Shown: positions 1 through 8,386 of the stretch, piece by piece
Position numbering within the stretch: the first letter of the stretch is position 1
Layout of the letters: each line of letters begins with the position of its first letter
Assembly: GCA_030591585.1 (NCBI GenBank)
Contig: JAUVAS010000015.1
Coordinates: 1-41,539, forward strand
Length of the DNA: 41,539 bases
Source of the DNA: Flavobacterium sp.
Lineage (GTDB): Bacteria > Bacteroidota > Bacteroidia > Flavobacteriales > Flavobacteriaceae
Direction: 5' to 3'
Translations under genes and position numbers: made by a program
Notes under the pieces: generated by a model
What the model was told of the DNA's origin: nothing
Seen by the model: the letters and a program-made list of their open reading frames with translations, nothing else
Databases searched by the model: none

Positions 1-134
1 ACAGGGTTTGCTGCCTGTTCGATTGGATTTAGAGTTGTGTAGCTTGCCAGACTGAACGCACCAGCAGATATAGCCTGTCTATCAAGAGCCATCAGCACAA
101 AAGCGCCGATAGTCATTGCGGTGACACCGAAAAA
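1..134 (-). other. Foreign-looking contig-end segment with a partial hydrophobic frame
   Basis: This segment differs from the rest of the window: 59 of its first 120 bases are G or C (49%), against roughly one third elsewhere. Read on the minus strand it is open throughout and encodes a membrane-like stretch (FFGVTAMTIGAFVLMALDRQ) followed by a polar tail that runs off the window. On the plus strand the frame of the downstream thioredoxin-like gene has a TAG at 30-32, and between that stop and about position 128 it reads as sequence unlike that family. The simplest reading is a chimeric junction or contamination at a contig end near 125-137. I do not recognise the encoded protein. Confidence 0.6.
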
Positions 135-395
135 AATGATTATACATTTCCATATTTATACGACGAAACTCAAGAAGTAGCAAAAGCATATAATGCCGCT
201 TGTACTCCTGACTTTTATTTATTTGATGCAGAATCAAAGCTACTTTATCGTGGACAGTTAGATAACTCTCGCCCAGGAAATAGTATTCCTGTAAACGGAA
301 GACATTTAAGGAAAGCTTTAGACAATATTCTTAATAATAGCCCACAACGAAAAACCCAAAAACCAAGTATGGGTTGTAATATAAAATGGAAATAA
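129..395 (+). CDS. Thioredoxin-family (AhpC/TSA-like) protein, 3' fragment
   Basis: Only the C-terminal 85-90 residues are present. The recognisable part starts with FPYLYDETQEVAKAY and AACTPDFYLFD, then a RGQLDNSRPGN stretch and the C-terminal tail SMGCNIKWK. These are typical of the roughly 180-residue soluble thioredoxin-like proteins of Bacteroidota whose N-terminal half carries a CNHCP-type redox motif. That half is missing because the sequence before about position 129 is unrelated. The stop codon is TAA at 393-395, followed at once by a bidirectional terminator hairpin shared with the convergent isomerase gene. The substrate is unknown. The gene is broken in this assembly, which need not mean it is broken in the organism. 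Confidence 0.75.
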   Translation, partial: EKNDYTFPYLYDETQEVAKAYNAACTPDFYLFDAESKLLYRGQLDNSRPGNSIPVNGRHLRKALDNILNNSPQRKTQKPSMGCNIKWK

Positions 396-399
396 AAAA

Positions 400-417
400 C
401 ACCCTTAAAAAAGGGTG
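400..417. terminator. Bidirectional intrinsic terminator
   Basis: A perfect 7-bp stem (CACCCTT at 400-406, AAGGGTG at 411-417) encloses an AAAA loop. A run of A lies on the left flank and an AT-rich tail on the right. It sits between two convergent stop codons (395 and 446) and can serve both genes. Confidence 0.75.
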
Positions 418-445
418 CTTAAAATATTTTAGAATGTGCTTTGTA

Positions 446-1381
446 TTATTTCACTTCCATCAACTCTACATCAAATACTAACGTAGCATTTGGAGGAATT
501 ACTCCGCCAGCACCCGCTTCACCGTAAGCTAAACTAGATGGAATTACAAAACGAGCTTTATCGCCAACGTTTAATAACATAATCCCTTCATCCCAACCTG
601 GTATCACATTTCCTTGACCTATTGGAAAATCTATAGGAGCACCTCTTTTATATGAATCATCAAATACATTCCCGTCAGAAAACATACCTTTATAGTGTAC
701 TGAAACTGTTTGCCCTTTTTCTGGTTTTGCGCCTTCTCCTTTTTGAATAATTTTATAACGAAGTCCGCTAGCGGTTTCATCAAAACCTTCAGATAGTTTA
801 CCTAATAACTCATCTTGCTGCTTTTTTGCAGTGGTTTCTCGTTCTGCTTTTGCACCTGTAAACTGACGAAATGTTTCAACAGCATTCCATTTTTCAGCTT
901 CTGCTCCTACTCTAATAATCGTTACTTCAATCATGGAATCACCTTGTTCTACAGAGTTTACCACATCCATTCCTTCTATTACATTTCCGAATATAGAATG
1001 TTTATTATCCAACCAAGGGGTTTCTATATGTGTTATAAAAAACTGACTCCCATTAGAGCCCGGACCAGAATTTGCCATAGACAATACACCCGGAGCATCA
1101 TGACTCAAATCTGGATGAAACTCATCATCAAAGTTATACCCAGGACCTCCGGTACCTGTACCCAATGGATCTCCACCTTGCACCATAAAATCTGGAATCA
1201 CCCTATGAAATTTTAAACCGTTATAATAAGGAGTACCTTGTGGACGAGCCTCATTTTCAAGGGTTCCTTCTGCTAAAGCAACAAAGTTACCCACAGTTCC
1301 TGGAGTTAATTTATAGGTTAAATTGACAAGGATTTCTCCTTTTTCTGTTTTGATTTTTGCGTAAATACCGTCTTGCATCAT
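446..1381 (-). CDS. Two-domain peptidyl-prolyl isomerase (cyclophilin + FKBP)
   Basis: The 311-residue protein joins two unrelated prolyl isomerase folds. Residues about 5-165 form a cyclophilin domain (FHRVIPDFMVQGGDP, then SMANSGPGSNGSQFFI and HSIFGNVIEGMDVV). Residues about 215-311 form an FKBP domain (VSVHYKGMFSDGNVFDDS, VIPGWDEGI, PSSLAYGEAG, FDVELMEVK). A charged linker separates them. It catalyses cis-trans isomerisation of Xaa-Pro bonds during folding. There is no signal peptide, so it is probably cytoplasmic, although many cyclophilin and FKBP proteins of this phylum are exported. The start is supported by a promoter whose -7 box lies about 20 bases upstream. Transcription converges on the thioredoxin-like fragment with a shared terminator. 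The fusion is known in flavobacteria but unusual among bacteria. Confidence 0.93.
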   Translation of the reverse strand: MMQDGIYAKIKTEKGEILVNLTYKLTPGTVGNFVALAEGTLENEARPQGTPYYNGLKFHRVIPDFMVQGGDPLGTGTGGPGYNFDDEFHPDLSHDAPGVLSMANSGPGSNGSQFFITHIETPWLDNKHSIFGNVIEGMDVVNSVEQGDSMIEVTIIRVGAEAEKWNAVETFRQFTGAKAERETTAKKQQDELLGKLSEGFDETASGLRYKIIQKGEGAKPEKGQTVSVHYKGMFSDGNVFDDSYKRGAPIDFPIGQGNVIPGWDEGIMLLNVGDKARFVIPSSLAYGEAGAGGVIPPNATLVFDVELMEVK

Positions 1382-1401
1382 TTATTTTTTTTAATGAAGT
1401 G

Positions 1402-1434
1402 CAAAGGTACATATTCAATAAACTAATTCACAAA
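1402..1434 (-). promoter_or_regulatory. Promoter of the cyclophilin-FKBP gene
   Basis: On the minus strand TACCTTTG (1402-1409) matches the Bacteroidota -7 element TAnnTTTG, and TTTG (1431-1434) lies 21 bases upstream as the -33 element. The expected transcription start is near 1396, giving a leader of roughly 15 bases before the ATG at 1381. Confidence 0.65.
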
Positions 1435-1481
1435 GAATTGGATTAGTATTAACAGAAAAGTAGTTGAGTTTTAATTTTGAA

Positions 1482-3677
1482 TTAATTAGCTACCTCACTA
1501 AAGAATTTTATTCGATATAAACGCAGTTCTTCTTCTTCGTATTCGCCTTCAAATTCTTCCATAGCAGGTTCAATATCGGAAGTTTCGGCATCTTCTAAAA
1601 AGTAATCATGAATTTCTTCTTGCTGATCTTCATCTAGTATTTCATCTAAAGCATAATTAATATTAAGTCTTGTTCCACTATTTACAATGGCTTCCATTTC
1701 TTTTATCAAATCGTTCATTTCCATTTTCTTAGCATCTGCAATATCTGATAACGGAAGTTTTTTATCTACATTGGTAATAATATATAATTTTAAAGCACTT
1801 TTACTTCCCGTAGATTTTACGATAAAATCATCTGGACGTATTATTCCATTATCTTTTACATATTTATCTATAATTTTCACTAGTGGTTCTCCAAATTTTT
1901 CTGCCTTTCCTTCTCCTACGCCATGGACATTTGCCATTTCGGCAATAGTTATAGGGTATTTTAATGTCATATCTTCCAAAGAAGGCTCTTGAAAAATAGC
2001 AAATGGAGGGAGGTTTAATTTATCTGCCAATTTTTTTGTTTCAGCTTTAAGTAGCTTAAACAGTTTTTCATCTGCAGCATTTCCTCCTTTTTCGTTTACA
2101 ATAATAGTATCATCATTCGCCGCTTTAAACGAATGATCTTCAGTCATCATAAATGAATGTGGTGTTGTTAAAAAAGCTAATCCTTTTTCTGTAATTTTTA
2201 TGAGCCCGTAGGTCTCAATGTCTTTCCGAAGCATTTTAGCTACTAATAATTGCCGAAGTAATGCCATCCAGTAAGCTGCTTCTTTTCCTGTCCCTGAGCC
2301 GAAAAAATCTTTACTTTCGGTTCTATGAGATTTGATTAATGCATTTGCATGACCAATTAATACATTTACGACTTCTTTACCTTTATAGCGTTGATTGGTT
2401 TTTTCTACAACGTTTAAAATTTTCAATGCATCTTCTTTTGCTTCGTGTTTCTTTTTTGGGAAACGCATATTATCATCCAAATCTCCTCCTTCTCCTGTTT
2501 CATTATCAAATTCTTCTCCAAAATAATGAAGTATAAATTTTCTTCTGGATATTGAAGTTTCTGCATAAGCAACTACTTCTTGTAATAAAGCATGGCCAAT
2601 TTCCTGTTCAGCAACAGGCTTACCGCTCATAAATTTTTCAAGTTTTTCAATATCTTTGTAGGAATAGAATGCCAAGCAAATCCCTTCACCACCGTCTCTT
2701 CCTGCACGGCCTGTTTCTTGGTAATAACTCTCAATACTTTTAGGGATATCATTATGTATCACAAACCGAACATCTGGTTTGTCTATTCCCATCCCGAAGG
2801 CTATGGTAGCCACTACCACATCAATGTCTTCCATTAAAAACATATCTTGATGTCGTACCCTTGTTTTAGAATCTAGTCCCGCATGATAAGGTACCGCTTT
2901 AATTCCATTAACCTGGAGTACTTGAGACAGTTCTTCCACCCTTTTTCTGCTTAGACAATATATGATTCCACTTTTGCCTTCATGTTGTTTTACAAACCGA
3001 ATAACATCTTTATCTACATCTTTAGTTTTAGGTCGTATTTCATAATACAGATTAGGGCGATTAAAAGATGCCATAAAAGTATTAGCATCTTGAATCCCTA
3101 AATTTTTCAGAATATCTTCTTGAACTTTTGGAGTAGCAGTTGCAGTAAGCCCTATAATTGGAATATTATCTCCAATGCGTTCAATTATTTTTTTAAGATT
3201 TCGGTATTCTGGCCTAAAATCATGCCCCCATTCACTAATACAGTGTGCCTCATCTATCGCTACAAACGATATTTTAACCGATTGTAAAAATTCAACGTTT
3301 TCATCTTTAGTTAAAGATTCTGGTGCTACATATAACAACTTCGTAATTCCTGAAACAATATCACTTTTTACTTGTTTTACTTCCGTTTTATTCAGAGAAG
3401 AGTTTAAAACATGGGCTATACCTTCTTCAGAAGAATTTGCTCTAAGAGCATCCACTTGGTTTTTCATTAATGCAATTAGAGGAGAAACTACAATAGCAGT
3501 ACCTTCTTCTATAAACGCAGGAAGTTGAAAACAAAGAGATTTTCCTCCTCCTGTAGGCATAATTACAAACGTATCACGTCTGTCTAAAACACTTTTAACT
3601 ACCTCTTCTTGAAGCCCTTTAAATTTTGTAAATCCAAAATGCTTTTTTAATGCTTTGTAAATATCTATTTCTGCCAA
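1482..3677 (-). CDS. recQ: RecQ-family ATP-dependent DNA helicase
   Basis: This 731-residue protein is a 3'-5' superfamily 2 DNA helicase involved in recombination and replication-fork repair. Visible motifs are the Walker A region MPTGGGKS (residues about 40-47), DEAH at 142-145 followed by CISEWGHDFRPEY, motif III ATATPK near 179-184, and motif VI YYQETGRAGRDG near 318-329. An HRDC-like domain is recognisable around 535-615 (PPFAIFQEPSLEDM, then VHGVGEGKAEKFG), and an acidic tail follows. The zinc-binding region after the helicase core (about 374-405) contains no cysteine: where RecQ usually has a Cys4 cluster this protein reads SRRKFILHYFGEEF and GEGGDLDDN. It is divergent from kdsD across 189 bases and lies about 100 bases upstream of the isomerase gene, which has its own promoter. 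Confidence 0.95.
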   Translation of the reverse strand: MAEIDIYKALKKHFGFTKFKGLQEEVVKSVLDRRDTFVIMPTGGGKSLCFQLPAFIEEGTAIVVSPLIALMKNQVDALRANSSEEGIAHVLNSSLNKTEVKQVKSDIVSGITKLLYVAPESLTKDENVEFLQSVKISFVAIDEAHCISEWGHDFRPEYRNLKKIIERIGDNIPIIGLTATATPKVQEDILKNLGIQDANTFMASFNRPNLYYEIRPKTKDVDKDVIRFVKQHEGKSGIIYCLSRKRVEELSQVLQVNGIKAVPYHAGLDSKTRVRHQDMFLMEDIDVVVATIAFGMGIDKPDVRFVIHNDIPKSIESYYQETGRAGRDGGEGICLAFYSYKDIEKLEKFMSGKPVAEQEIGHALLQEVVAYAETSISRRKFILHYFGEEFDNETGEGGDLDDNMRFPKKKHEAKEDALKILNVVEKTNQRYKGKEVVNVLIGHANALIKSHRTESKDFFGSGTGKEAAYWMALLRQLLVAKMLRKDIETYGLIKITEKGLAFLTTPHSFMMTEDHSFKAANDDTIIVNEKGGNAADEKLFKLLKAETKKLADKLNLPPFAIFQEPSLEDMTLKYPITIAEMANVHGVGEGKAEKFGEPLVKIIDKYVKDNGIIRPDDFIVKSTGSKSALKLYIITNVDKKLPLSDIADAKKMEMNDLIKEMEAIVNSGTRLNINYALDEILDEDQQEEIHDYFLEDAETSDIEPAMEEFEGEYEEEELRLYRIKFFSEVAN

Positions 3678-3722
3678 TATTTTTTGAATGAGATTATCTA
3701 ATTTTTTGTTCTTAAAATAAAA

Positions 3723-3753
3723 TTGTTTTAACTAACTAACAATCGTAATTTTG
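3723..3753 (+). promoter_or_regulatory. Possible promoter of the kdsD-tatC-lptB group
   Basis: TTG at 3723-3725, a 20-base spacer and TAATTTTG at 3746-3753 match the Bacteroidota -33/-7 pattern. The leader to the kdsD start at 3867 would be about 108 bases. Confidence 0.45.
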
Positions 3754-3842
3754 CAACCTTTACTAGAAATTGGTATCCTAATATTGAAGCTACAAACTAT
3801 TATTTTTTTGCATCCTAAATATACTAATTTATAACATAGTTA

Positions 3843-3850
3843 CAAATTTA
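3843..3850 (-). promoter_or_regulatory. Possible -7 element for recQ
   Basis: TAAATTTG on the minus strand matches TAnnTTTG, with a TTG (3872-3874) 21 bases upstream. The leader to the recQ ATG would be about 160 bases. The -33 box would overlap the first codons of the divergent kdsD gene, so the two genes could interfere. In this AT-rich DNA chance matches are common. Confidence 0.35.
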
Positions 3851-3866
3851 TAAAAGACTAAAAATT

Positions 3867-4832
3867 TTGAACAAAAAAGAACGGATCATTTCAGTAGCAA
3901 AAAGCACTATAAAAACCGAAGGGAATGCTATTATTAACTTAATAGATTTGGTAGATGAGGAGTTTGCTGAAGCGGTAGAATTTATTTATAATTCTAACGG
4001 AAGAGTCATCATAACAGGTATTGGGAAAAGTGCAATTATTGCTTCAAAAATTGTTGCAACGTTAAATTCTACTGGAACACCTGCAATTTTTATGCACGCA
4101 GCAGATGCCATTCATGGAGATTTAGGGACTATTCAAGAAAATGATTCTGTTATATGTATTTCAAAAAGTGGAAATACACCAGAGATTAAAGTATTAGTGC
4201 CATTAATTAAAACTAGAGGTAATAAGTTAATTGCCATTACATCAAATGGTGATTCTTTTTTAAGACAACAAGCGGATTATGTATTAAATGCATTTGTTGA
4301 AAAAGAAGCGTGTCCTAATAATCTAGCTCCAACTACAAGCACCACCGCTCAACTGGTTATAGGAGATGCTTTAGCTATGAGTTTATTAGATTTACAAGGA
4401 TTTTCTAGTAAAGATTTTGCGCGTTTTCATCCAGGTGGCTCTCTCGGAAAAAAATTATATTTACGAGTAAGTGACTTAACTAAGTTAAATGAAATGCCAC
4501 AAGTACACCCGGATACCGATATAAAAAATGTTATTGTTGAAATTACCGAAAAAATGCTTGGAGTAACTGCTGTTGTTAAAAATAATAGGATATTGGGAAT
4601 CATCACAGATGGAGATTTGCGTAGAATGCTTTCTGAAACAGATAGTTTTAAAGGACTTACTGCAAAAGATATTATGACGGAAAATCCTAAAACAATTTCG
4701 AATAATGCCATGGCTGTTGAAGCAATTGAAATTATGGACAAGTATGGTATTACTCAATTAGTTTCTGAAGAGGATGGTATATATAAAGGCATGGTTCATA
4801 TTCATAATTTAACTAACGAAGGAATTATTTAA
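3867..4832 (+). CDS. kdsD: D-arabinose 5-phosphate isomerase (KdsD/KpsF family)
   Basis: The 321-residue protein converts ribulose 5-phosphate to arabinose 5-phosphate, the first step towards Kdo in the LPS inner core. The N-terminal half is a SIS sugar-isomerase domain (GRVIITGIGKSAIIASK, CISKSGNTPEI, then FARFHPGGSLGKKLY), followed by two CBS domains from about residue 200 to the end (TDGDLRRML, then AKDIMTENPKTI). Length and domain order match the family. The start is TTG at 3867; the N-terminus MNKKERIISVAKSTI aligns naturally and no ATG is available. The stop overlaps the tatC start by one base (TAATG), so the two are translationally linked. Capsule-type KpsF paralogues have the same domains, but linkage to lptB favours the LPS role. 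Confidence 0.9.
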   Translation: MNKKERIISVAKSTIKTEGNAIINLIDLVDEEFAEAVEFIYNSNGRVIITGIGKSAIIASKIVATLNSTGTPAIFMHAADAIHGDLGTIQENDSVICISKSGNTPEIKVLVPLIKTRGNKLIAITSNGDSFLRQQADYVLNAFVEKEACPNNLAPTTSTTAQLVIGDALAMSLLDLQGFSSKDFARFHPGGSLGKKLYLRVSDLTKLNEMPQVHPDTDIKNVIVEITEKMLGVTAVVKNNRILGIITDGDLRRMLSETDSFKGLTAKDIMTENPKTISNNAMAVEAIEIMDKYGITQLVSEEDGIYKGMVHIHNLTNEGII

Positions 4833-5677
4833 TGGCAAAACGAAAAAACCTAAATACTGAAAAAGAAATGTCTTTTCTAGATCATCTAGAAGAATTACGC
4901 TGGCATTTAATTAGATCTACACTAGCGGTTGTAATTCTTGCAACAGTAGCATTTTTAGCAAAAGGTTTTATTTTTGATGTACTTATTTTTGGACCAAAAA
5001 GTGCCGATTTTCCTACGTATAAATTATTATGTAAAGTAGCGCAAGCAATTAACTTTAAAGAAAGTTTTTGTTTTACTGAACTCCCATTTAGAATACAAAG
5101 TAGAACCATGGGCGGACAATTTTCTGCACATATATGGACATCAATTACCGCAGGTTTTATTGTAGCCTTTCCTTATATAATCTACGAATTTTGGAGCTTT
5201 TTAAGCCCGGGATTAAAAATGAAAGAGCGTAAATCTGCTAAAGGGTTTATTTTTATCTCTTCTATTTTATTTTTTATTGGAGTGCTTTTTGGGTATTATG
5301 TGGTAACCCCATTATCTATCAACTTTCTTGGGACGTATCAAGTGAGTGGTCAAGTCCATAACGACTTCGATTTAAATAGTTATATCGCTTTGGTACGAGC
5401 TTCGGTGATTGCAAGCGGACTTATTTTCGAGTTACCAATCATTATCTATATTTTAACAAAAATTGGAATTGTTACTCCCGAATATCTTCGGAAATACCGA
5501 AAATTTGCATTGGTGATTGTTTTAATTCTTTCAGCAATTATCACTCCACCAGACATAGCGAGTCAGATAATAGTATCGGTACCTATTGTTGTTTTATACG
5601 AAATAAGTATTTTTATTTCTAAGGCAGTAATTAGAAAGCAAGAAAAATTATTAAAAAAAGAACGTAACAAATCTTAA
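4832..5677 (+). CDS. tatC: Sec-independent protein translocase subunit TatC
   Basis: This 281-residue integral membrane protein binds the twin-arginine signal of folded export substrates. The N-terminal MSFLDHLEELRWHLIRS contains the conserved signal-binding HLEELR motif. Six hydrophobic segments follow, including FIVAFPYIIYEFWSFLSPGL with the conserved Pro and Phe residues, FFIGVLFGYYVVTPL, and LRKYRKFALVIVLILSAIIT with the following PP. It starts on the last base of the kdsD stop codon. No tatA or tatB lies nearby, which is normal in Bacteroidota, where tat genes are often scattered. Confidence 0.95.
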   Translation: MAKRKNLNTEKEMSFLDHLEELRWHLIRSTLAVVILATVAFLAKGFIFDVLIFGPKSADFPTYKLLCKVAQAINFKESFCFTELPFRIQSRTMGGQFSAHIWTSITAGFIVAFPYIIYEFWSFLSPGLKMKERKSAKGFIFISSILFFIGVLFGYYVVTPLSINFLGTYQVSGQVHNDFDLNSYIALVRASVIASGLIFELPIIIYILTKIGIVTPEYLRKYRKFALVIVLILSAIITPPDIASQIIVSVPIVVLYEISIFISKAVIRKQEKLLKKERNKS

Positions 5678-5722
5678 AGAATAAATTACTTTAGTCTCCG
5701 TTATTAATTATTTGAACCTTAT

Positions 5723-6466
5723 ATGAAGTTAAGAGCCGAAAATCTTATTAAAGCCTATAAAGGCAGAGAAGTTGTTAAAGGTATTTCTATTGAAGTAAAT
5801 CAAGGAGAAATCGTTGGACTTTTAGGCCCAAATGGTGCTGGAAAAACAACTTCATTCTATATGATTGTAGGATTAATAAAGCCTAACGGAGGAAAAATTT
5901 ACCTTGACAATCAAGAAATTACAAAATTCCCTATGTACAAACGTGCCCAACACGGTATAGGGTATTTGGCACAAGAAGCTTCCGTTTTTAGAAAACTAAG
6001 TGTAGAGGATAATATATTAAGTGTTTTACAACTAACCTCCCTTTCTAAAAAAGAACAAAAAGACAAAATGGAATCTTTGATTGAAGAATTTGGATTGGGA
6101 CATATTCGAAAAAGTAGAGGAGATTTATTAAGTGGTGGCGAAAGAAGAAGAACTGAAATTGCTCGCGCATTGGCTACCGATCCCCATTTTATATTACTTG
6201 ACGAACCTTTCGCTGGAGTAGATCCTGTTGCAGTAGAAGACATTCAACGAATTGTAGCCAAATTAGTAACAAAAAATATTGGCATCTTAATTACAGACCA
6301 TAACGTACAAGAAACATTAGCAATTACAGACCGTACGTATTTAATGTTTGAAGGCAGTATTCTTAAACATGGAGTGCCTGAAGAATTAGCCAATGATGAA
6401 ATGGTGCGTAAAGTGTATTTGGGTCAGAACTTCGAATTGAGAAAGAAGAAGTTGACTTTTGAGTAG
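5723..6466 (+). CDS. lptB: LPS export ABC transporter ATP-binding protein LptB
   Basis: The 247-residue ATPase drives extraction of lipopolysaccharide from the inner membrane with LptFG. Walker A is GPNGAGKT (35-42), the ABC signature LSGGE (136-140), Walker [14 protein letters not shown] starting at 156, and the switch histidine is H193 (TDHNV). The signature is followed by [10 protein letters not shown], as in LptB proteins. The gap from tatC is 45 bases with no terminator, so it is probably cotranscribed with kdsD and tatC. The pairing of Kdo precursor synthesis and LPS transport in one group makes functional sense. Confidence 0.95.
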   Translation: MKLRAENLIKAYKGREVVKGISIEVNQGEIVGLLGPNGAGKTTSFYMIVGLIKPNGGKIYLDNQEITKFPMYKRAQHGIGYLAQEASVFRKLSVEDNILSVLQLTSLSKKEQKDKMESLIEEFGLGHIRKSRGDLLSGGERRRTEIARALATDPHFILLDEPFAGVDPVAVEDIQRIVAKLVTKNIGILITDHNVQETLAITDRTYLMFEGSILKHGVPEELANDEMVRKVYLGQNFELRKKKLTFE

Positions 6467-6554
6467 TTTTCTCACTCCTTATTATGTCTTCTATTTTTCA
6501 ACTGTAACAAAATTTCAATTACCTCGTCATACTTTCAGTAAAACAATTTTTCTA

Positions 6555-6562
6555 TAAATTTG
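6555..6562 (+). promoter_or_regulatory. Possible -7 element for the ABC-2 exporter pair
   Basis: TAAATTTG matches TAnnTTTG, 34 bases before the TTG start at 6597. No clear -33 TTG is seen at the usual distance. The 130-base gap after lptB suggests an independent unit. Confidence 0.4.
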
Positions 6563-6596
6563 TTTTATTATAACTAACCCATAAAATAAAAGTACT

Positions 6597-7496
6597 TTGG
6601 AAGAAATACTCTCAATTTCAAACCTTACCAAAAAATATGGAGCTATTACAGCGGTTGATAATTTATCATTCACCATAGAAAAAGGAAATATTTACGGCAT
6701 TTTAGGCCCTAACGGTAGTGGAAAATCTACCACCTTAGGTATTGTCCTTAATGTAGTCAACAAAACTAATGGAGAATTCCACTGGTTTAAAGGAGCCGAA
6801 ACTACACACCAAGCACTTAAAAAAGTAGGAGCTATTATTGAAAGACCTAACTTTTACCCTTATATGACGGCAGCAGAAAACCTTAAATTGGTTTGTAAAA
6901 TCAAAGAGGTATCTGCAAATAAAATAGATGAAAAATTAGAAATTGTTGGTTTGCTAGATAGAAAAAATAGTAAATTTAAAACTTTTTCTCTAGGAATGAA
7001 ACAACGTCTTGCGATTGCCTCTTCCCTATTAAATGATCCAGAAATCTTAATATTAGATGAACCTACCAACGGATTAGACCCTCAAGGAATTCATCAAATA
7101 CGAGAAATTATTAAAAAAGTTGCTTCAGAAGGAACTACCATTTTATTAGCCTCTCACCTATTAGACGAAGTGGAAAAAGTTTGTACCCACGTTGTTATTT
7201 TACAAAAAGGAAGAAGCCTCTACACTGGAAGTGTTGACAATATGAATGCTAGCCACGGATTTTTTACATTAAAAAGTGAGAATCTGGAAGTGTTATATAA
7301 AGCACTTGAATCTATTGATGTTATCAATACTATTAAAAAAGAAGGCGATGTATTGATTGCCTATATCAGTGAACCTTTAGATAGTTCAGAATTAAACAAA
7401 ATGCTTTTTAACAAAGGCATTACGCTTTCCCATTTAGTACACAGAAAAGAAAGTCTTGAAGAACAATTCTTGAAAATTACCAAAAACTTAAACTAG
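6597..7496 (+). CDS. ABC transporter ATP-binding protein (ABC-2 exporter type)
   Basis: The 299-residue protein has an N-terminal ATPase domain with Walker A GPNGSGKS (37-44), a signature of the form FSLGMKQRLAIA, Walker B ILILDEPTNGLDP and a switch histidine in LLASHLLDEVEK. The C-terminal 80 residues form the extra domain typical of NatA/CcmA/BcrA-like exporters. It forms a complex with the permease encoded 6 bases downstream. The cargo is unknown; relatives export peptides or sodium, or act in resistance to bacitracin-type compounds. The start is TTG at 6597; the resulting N-terminus EEILSISNLTKKYG is standard for the family. Confidence 0.9.
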   Translation: MEEILSISNLTKKYGAITAVDNLSFTIEKGNIYGILGPNGSGKSTTLGIVLNVVNKTNGEFHWFKGAETTHQALKKVGAIIERPNFYPYMTAAENLKLVCKIKEVSANKIDEKLEIVGLLDRKNSKFKTFSLGMKQRLAIASSLLNDPEILILDEPTNGLDPQGIHQIREIIKKVASEGTTILLASHLLDEVEKVCTHVVILQKGRSLYTGSVDNMNASHGFFTLKSENLEVLYKALESIDVINTIKKEGDVLIAYISEPLDSSELNKMLFNKGITLSHLVHRKESLEEQFLKITKNLN

Positions 7497-7502
7497 CCAA
7501 TC

Positions 7503-8342
7503 ATGTTTCGATTACTCAATATAGAACTCCATAAACTCAAATATAATAAATCTGCTAAAGTGATTTCTTTAGTTTATTTTATACTCATCACGTTTATCGC
7601 TTTAATCGCTTCCATCGAATTTAATCTTGGAGATTTTCACTTTAGAATTGCAGATCAAGGGATTTTTAATTTCCCTTTTATTTGGCATTTTAATACCTGG
7701 ATAGCAGCTATTTTAAAGTTATTCTTAGCAATTGTTATTGTATCAATGATGGCAAATGAATACAGTAACAGAACCTTAAAACAAAATTTAATTGACGGGT
7801 TAAGTAAAAAGGAATTCGTACTATCAAAATTTTTAACCGTTATAGGTTTTGCATTGATATCTACACTTTTTGTGTTTGTAGTTTCTTTAATTTTAGGTTT
7901 GATTTTCTCAGACTACAATGAATTTGGCATCATTTTTAGTGATATGGAATACCTCCTTGCCTACTTTGTTAAGCTTTTAGGATTCTTTTCTTTCTGCTTA
8001 TTTTTAGGGGTTTTAGTAAAACGATCAGCCTTTGCTTTAGGATTCTTATTAATTTGGGGTATTGCTGAAGGGATTATATACGCTATCTTAAAATGGAAAA
8101 TGTTTAAAGACACTGATATCGCAGAAAGCATCTCTCAATTTTTTCCGTTAGCATCAATGTCAAACCTTATAAAAGAACCTTTTTCTCGTTTAGGTGCTGT
8201 GCAGTCTGCGGCTAGCCAAATAATAGGTGAATCATTTATCAAGGATTATAGCGTGCAACCACTAACACTTCTTATTGTATTGGCTTGGACATTCCTATTC
8301 ATTTATTGGTCCTATTTAATATTAAAAAAAAGAGATTTGTAA
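7503..8342 (+). CDS. ABC-2 type permease
   Basis: This 279-residue membrane protein is the partner of the ATPase just upstream. It has about six hydrophobic segments: near residues 18-38 (VISLVYFILITFIALIAS), a second around 60-83, and four more through to the last one (LTLLIVLAWTFLFIYWSYLI). A conserved-looking loop NEYSNRTLKQNLIDGLSK resembles the coupling-helix region of ABC-2 permeases, which often read EYxxGTLR. The 6-base gap indicates cotranscription. The transported substrate cannot be inferred. Confidence 0.85.
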   Translation: MFRLLNIELHKLKYNKSAKVISLVYFILITFIALIASIEFNLGDFHFRIADQGIFNFPFIWHFNTWIAAILKLFLAIVIVSMMANEYSNRTLKQNLIDGLSKKEFVLSKFLTVIGFALISTLFVFVVSLILGLIFSDYNEFGIIFSDMEYLLAYFVKLLGFFSFCLFLGVLVKRSAFALGFLLIWGIAEGIIYAILKWKMFKDTDIAESISQFFPLASMSNLIKEPFSRLGAVQSAASQIIGESFIKDYSVQPLTLLIVLAWTFLFIYWSYLILKKRDL

Positions 8343-8386
8343 AATCTTTGTTTTGACTTAGCATCGATTTTTAAATATTTTGTATC

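Noticed and set aside
815-1216. Plus-strand open frame inside the isomerase gene
   Set aside because: It lies antisense to a well-conserved protein, and the predicted peptide is rich in Cys, Phe and Tyr without domains.
6467-6500. Terminator after lptB
   Set aside because: GAGT and ACTC can pair, but the 4-bp stem is too weak to claim.
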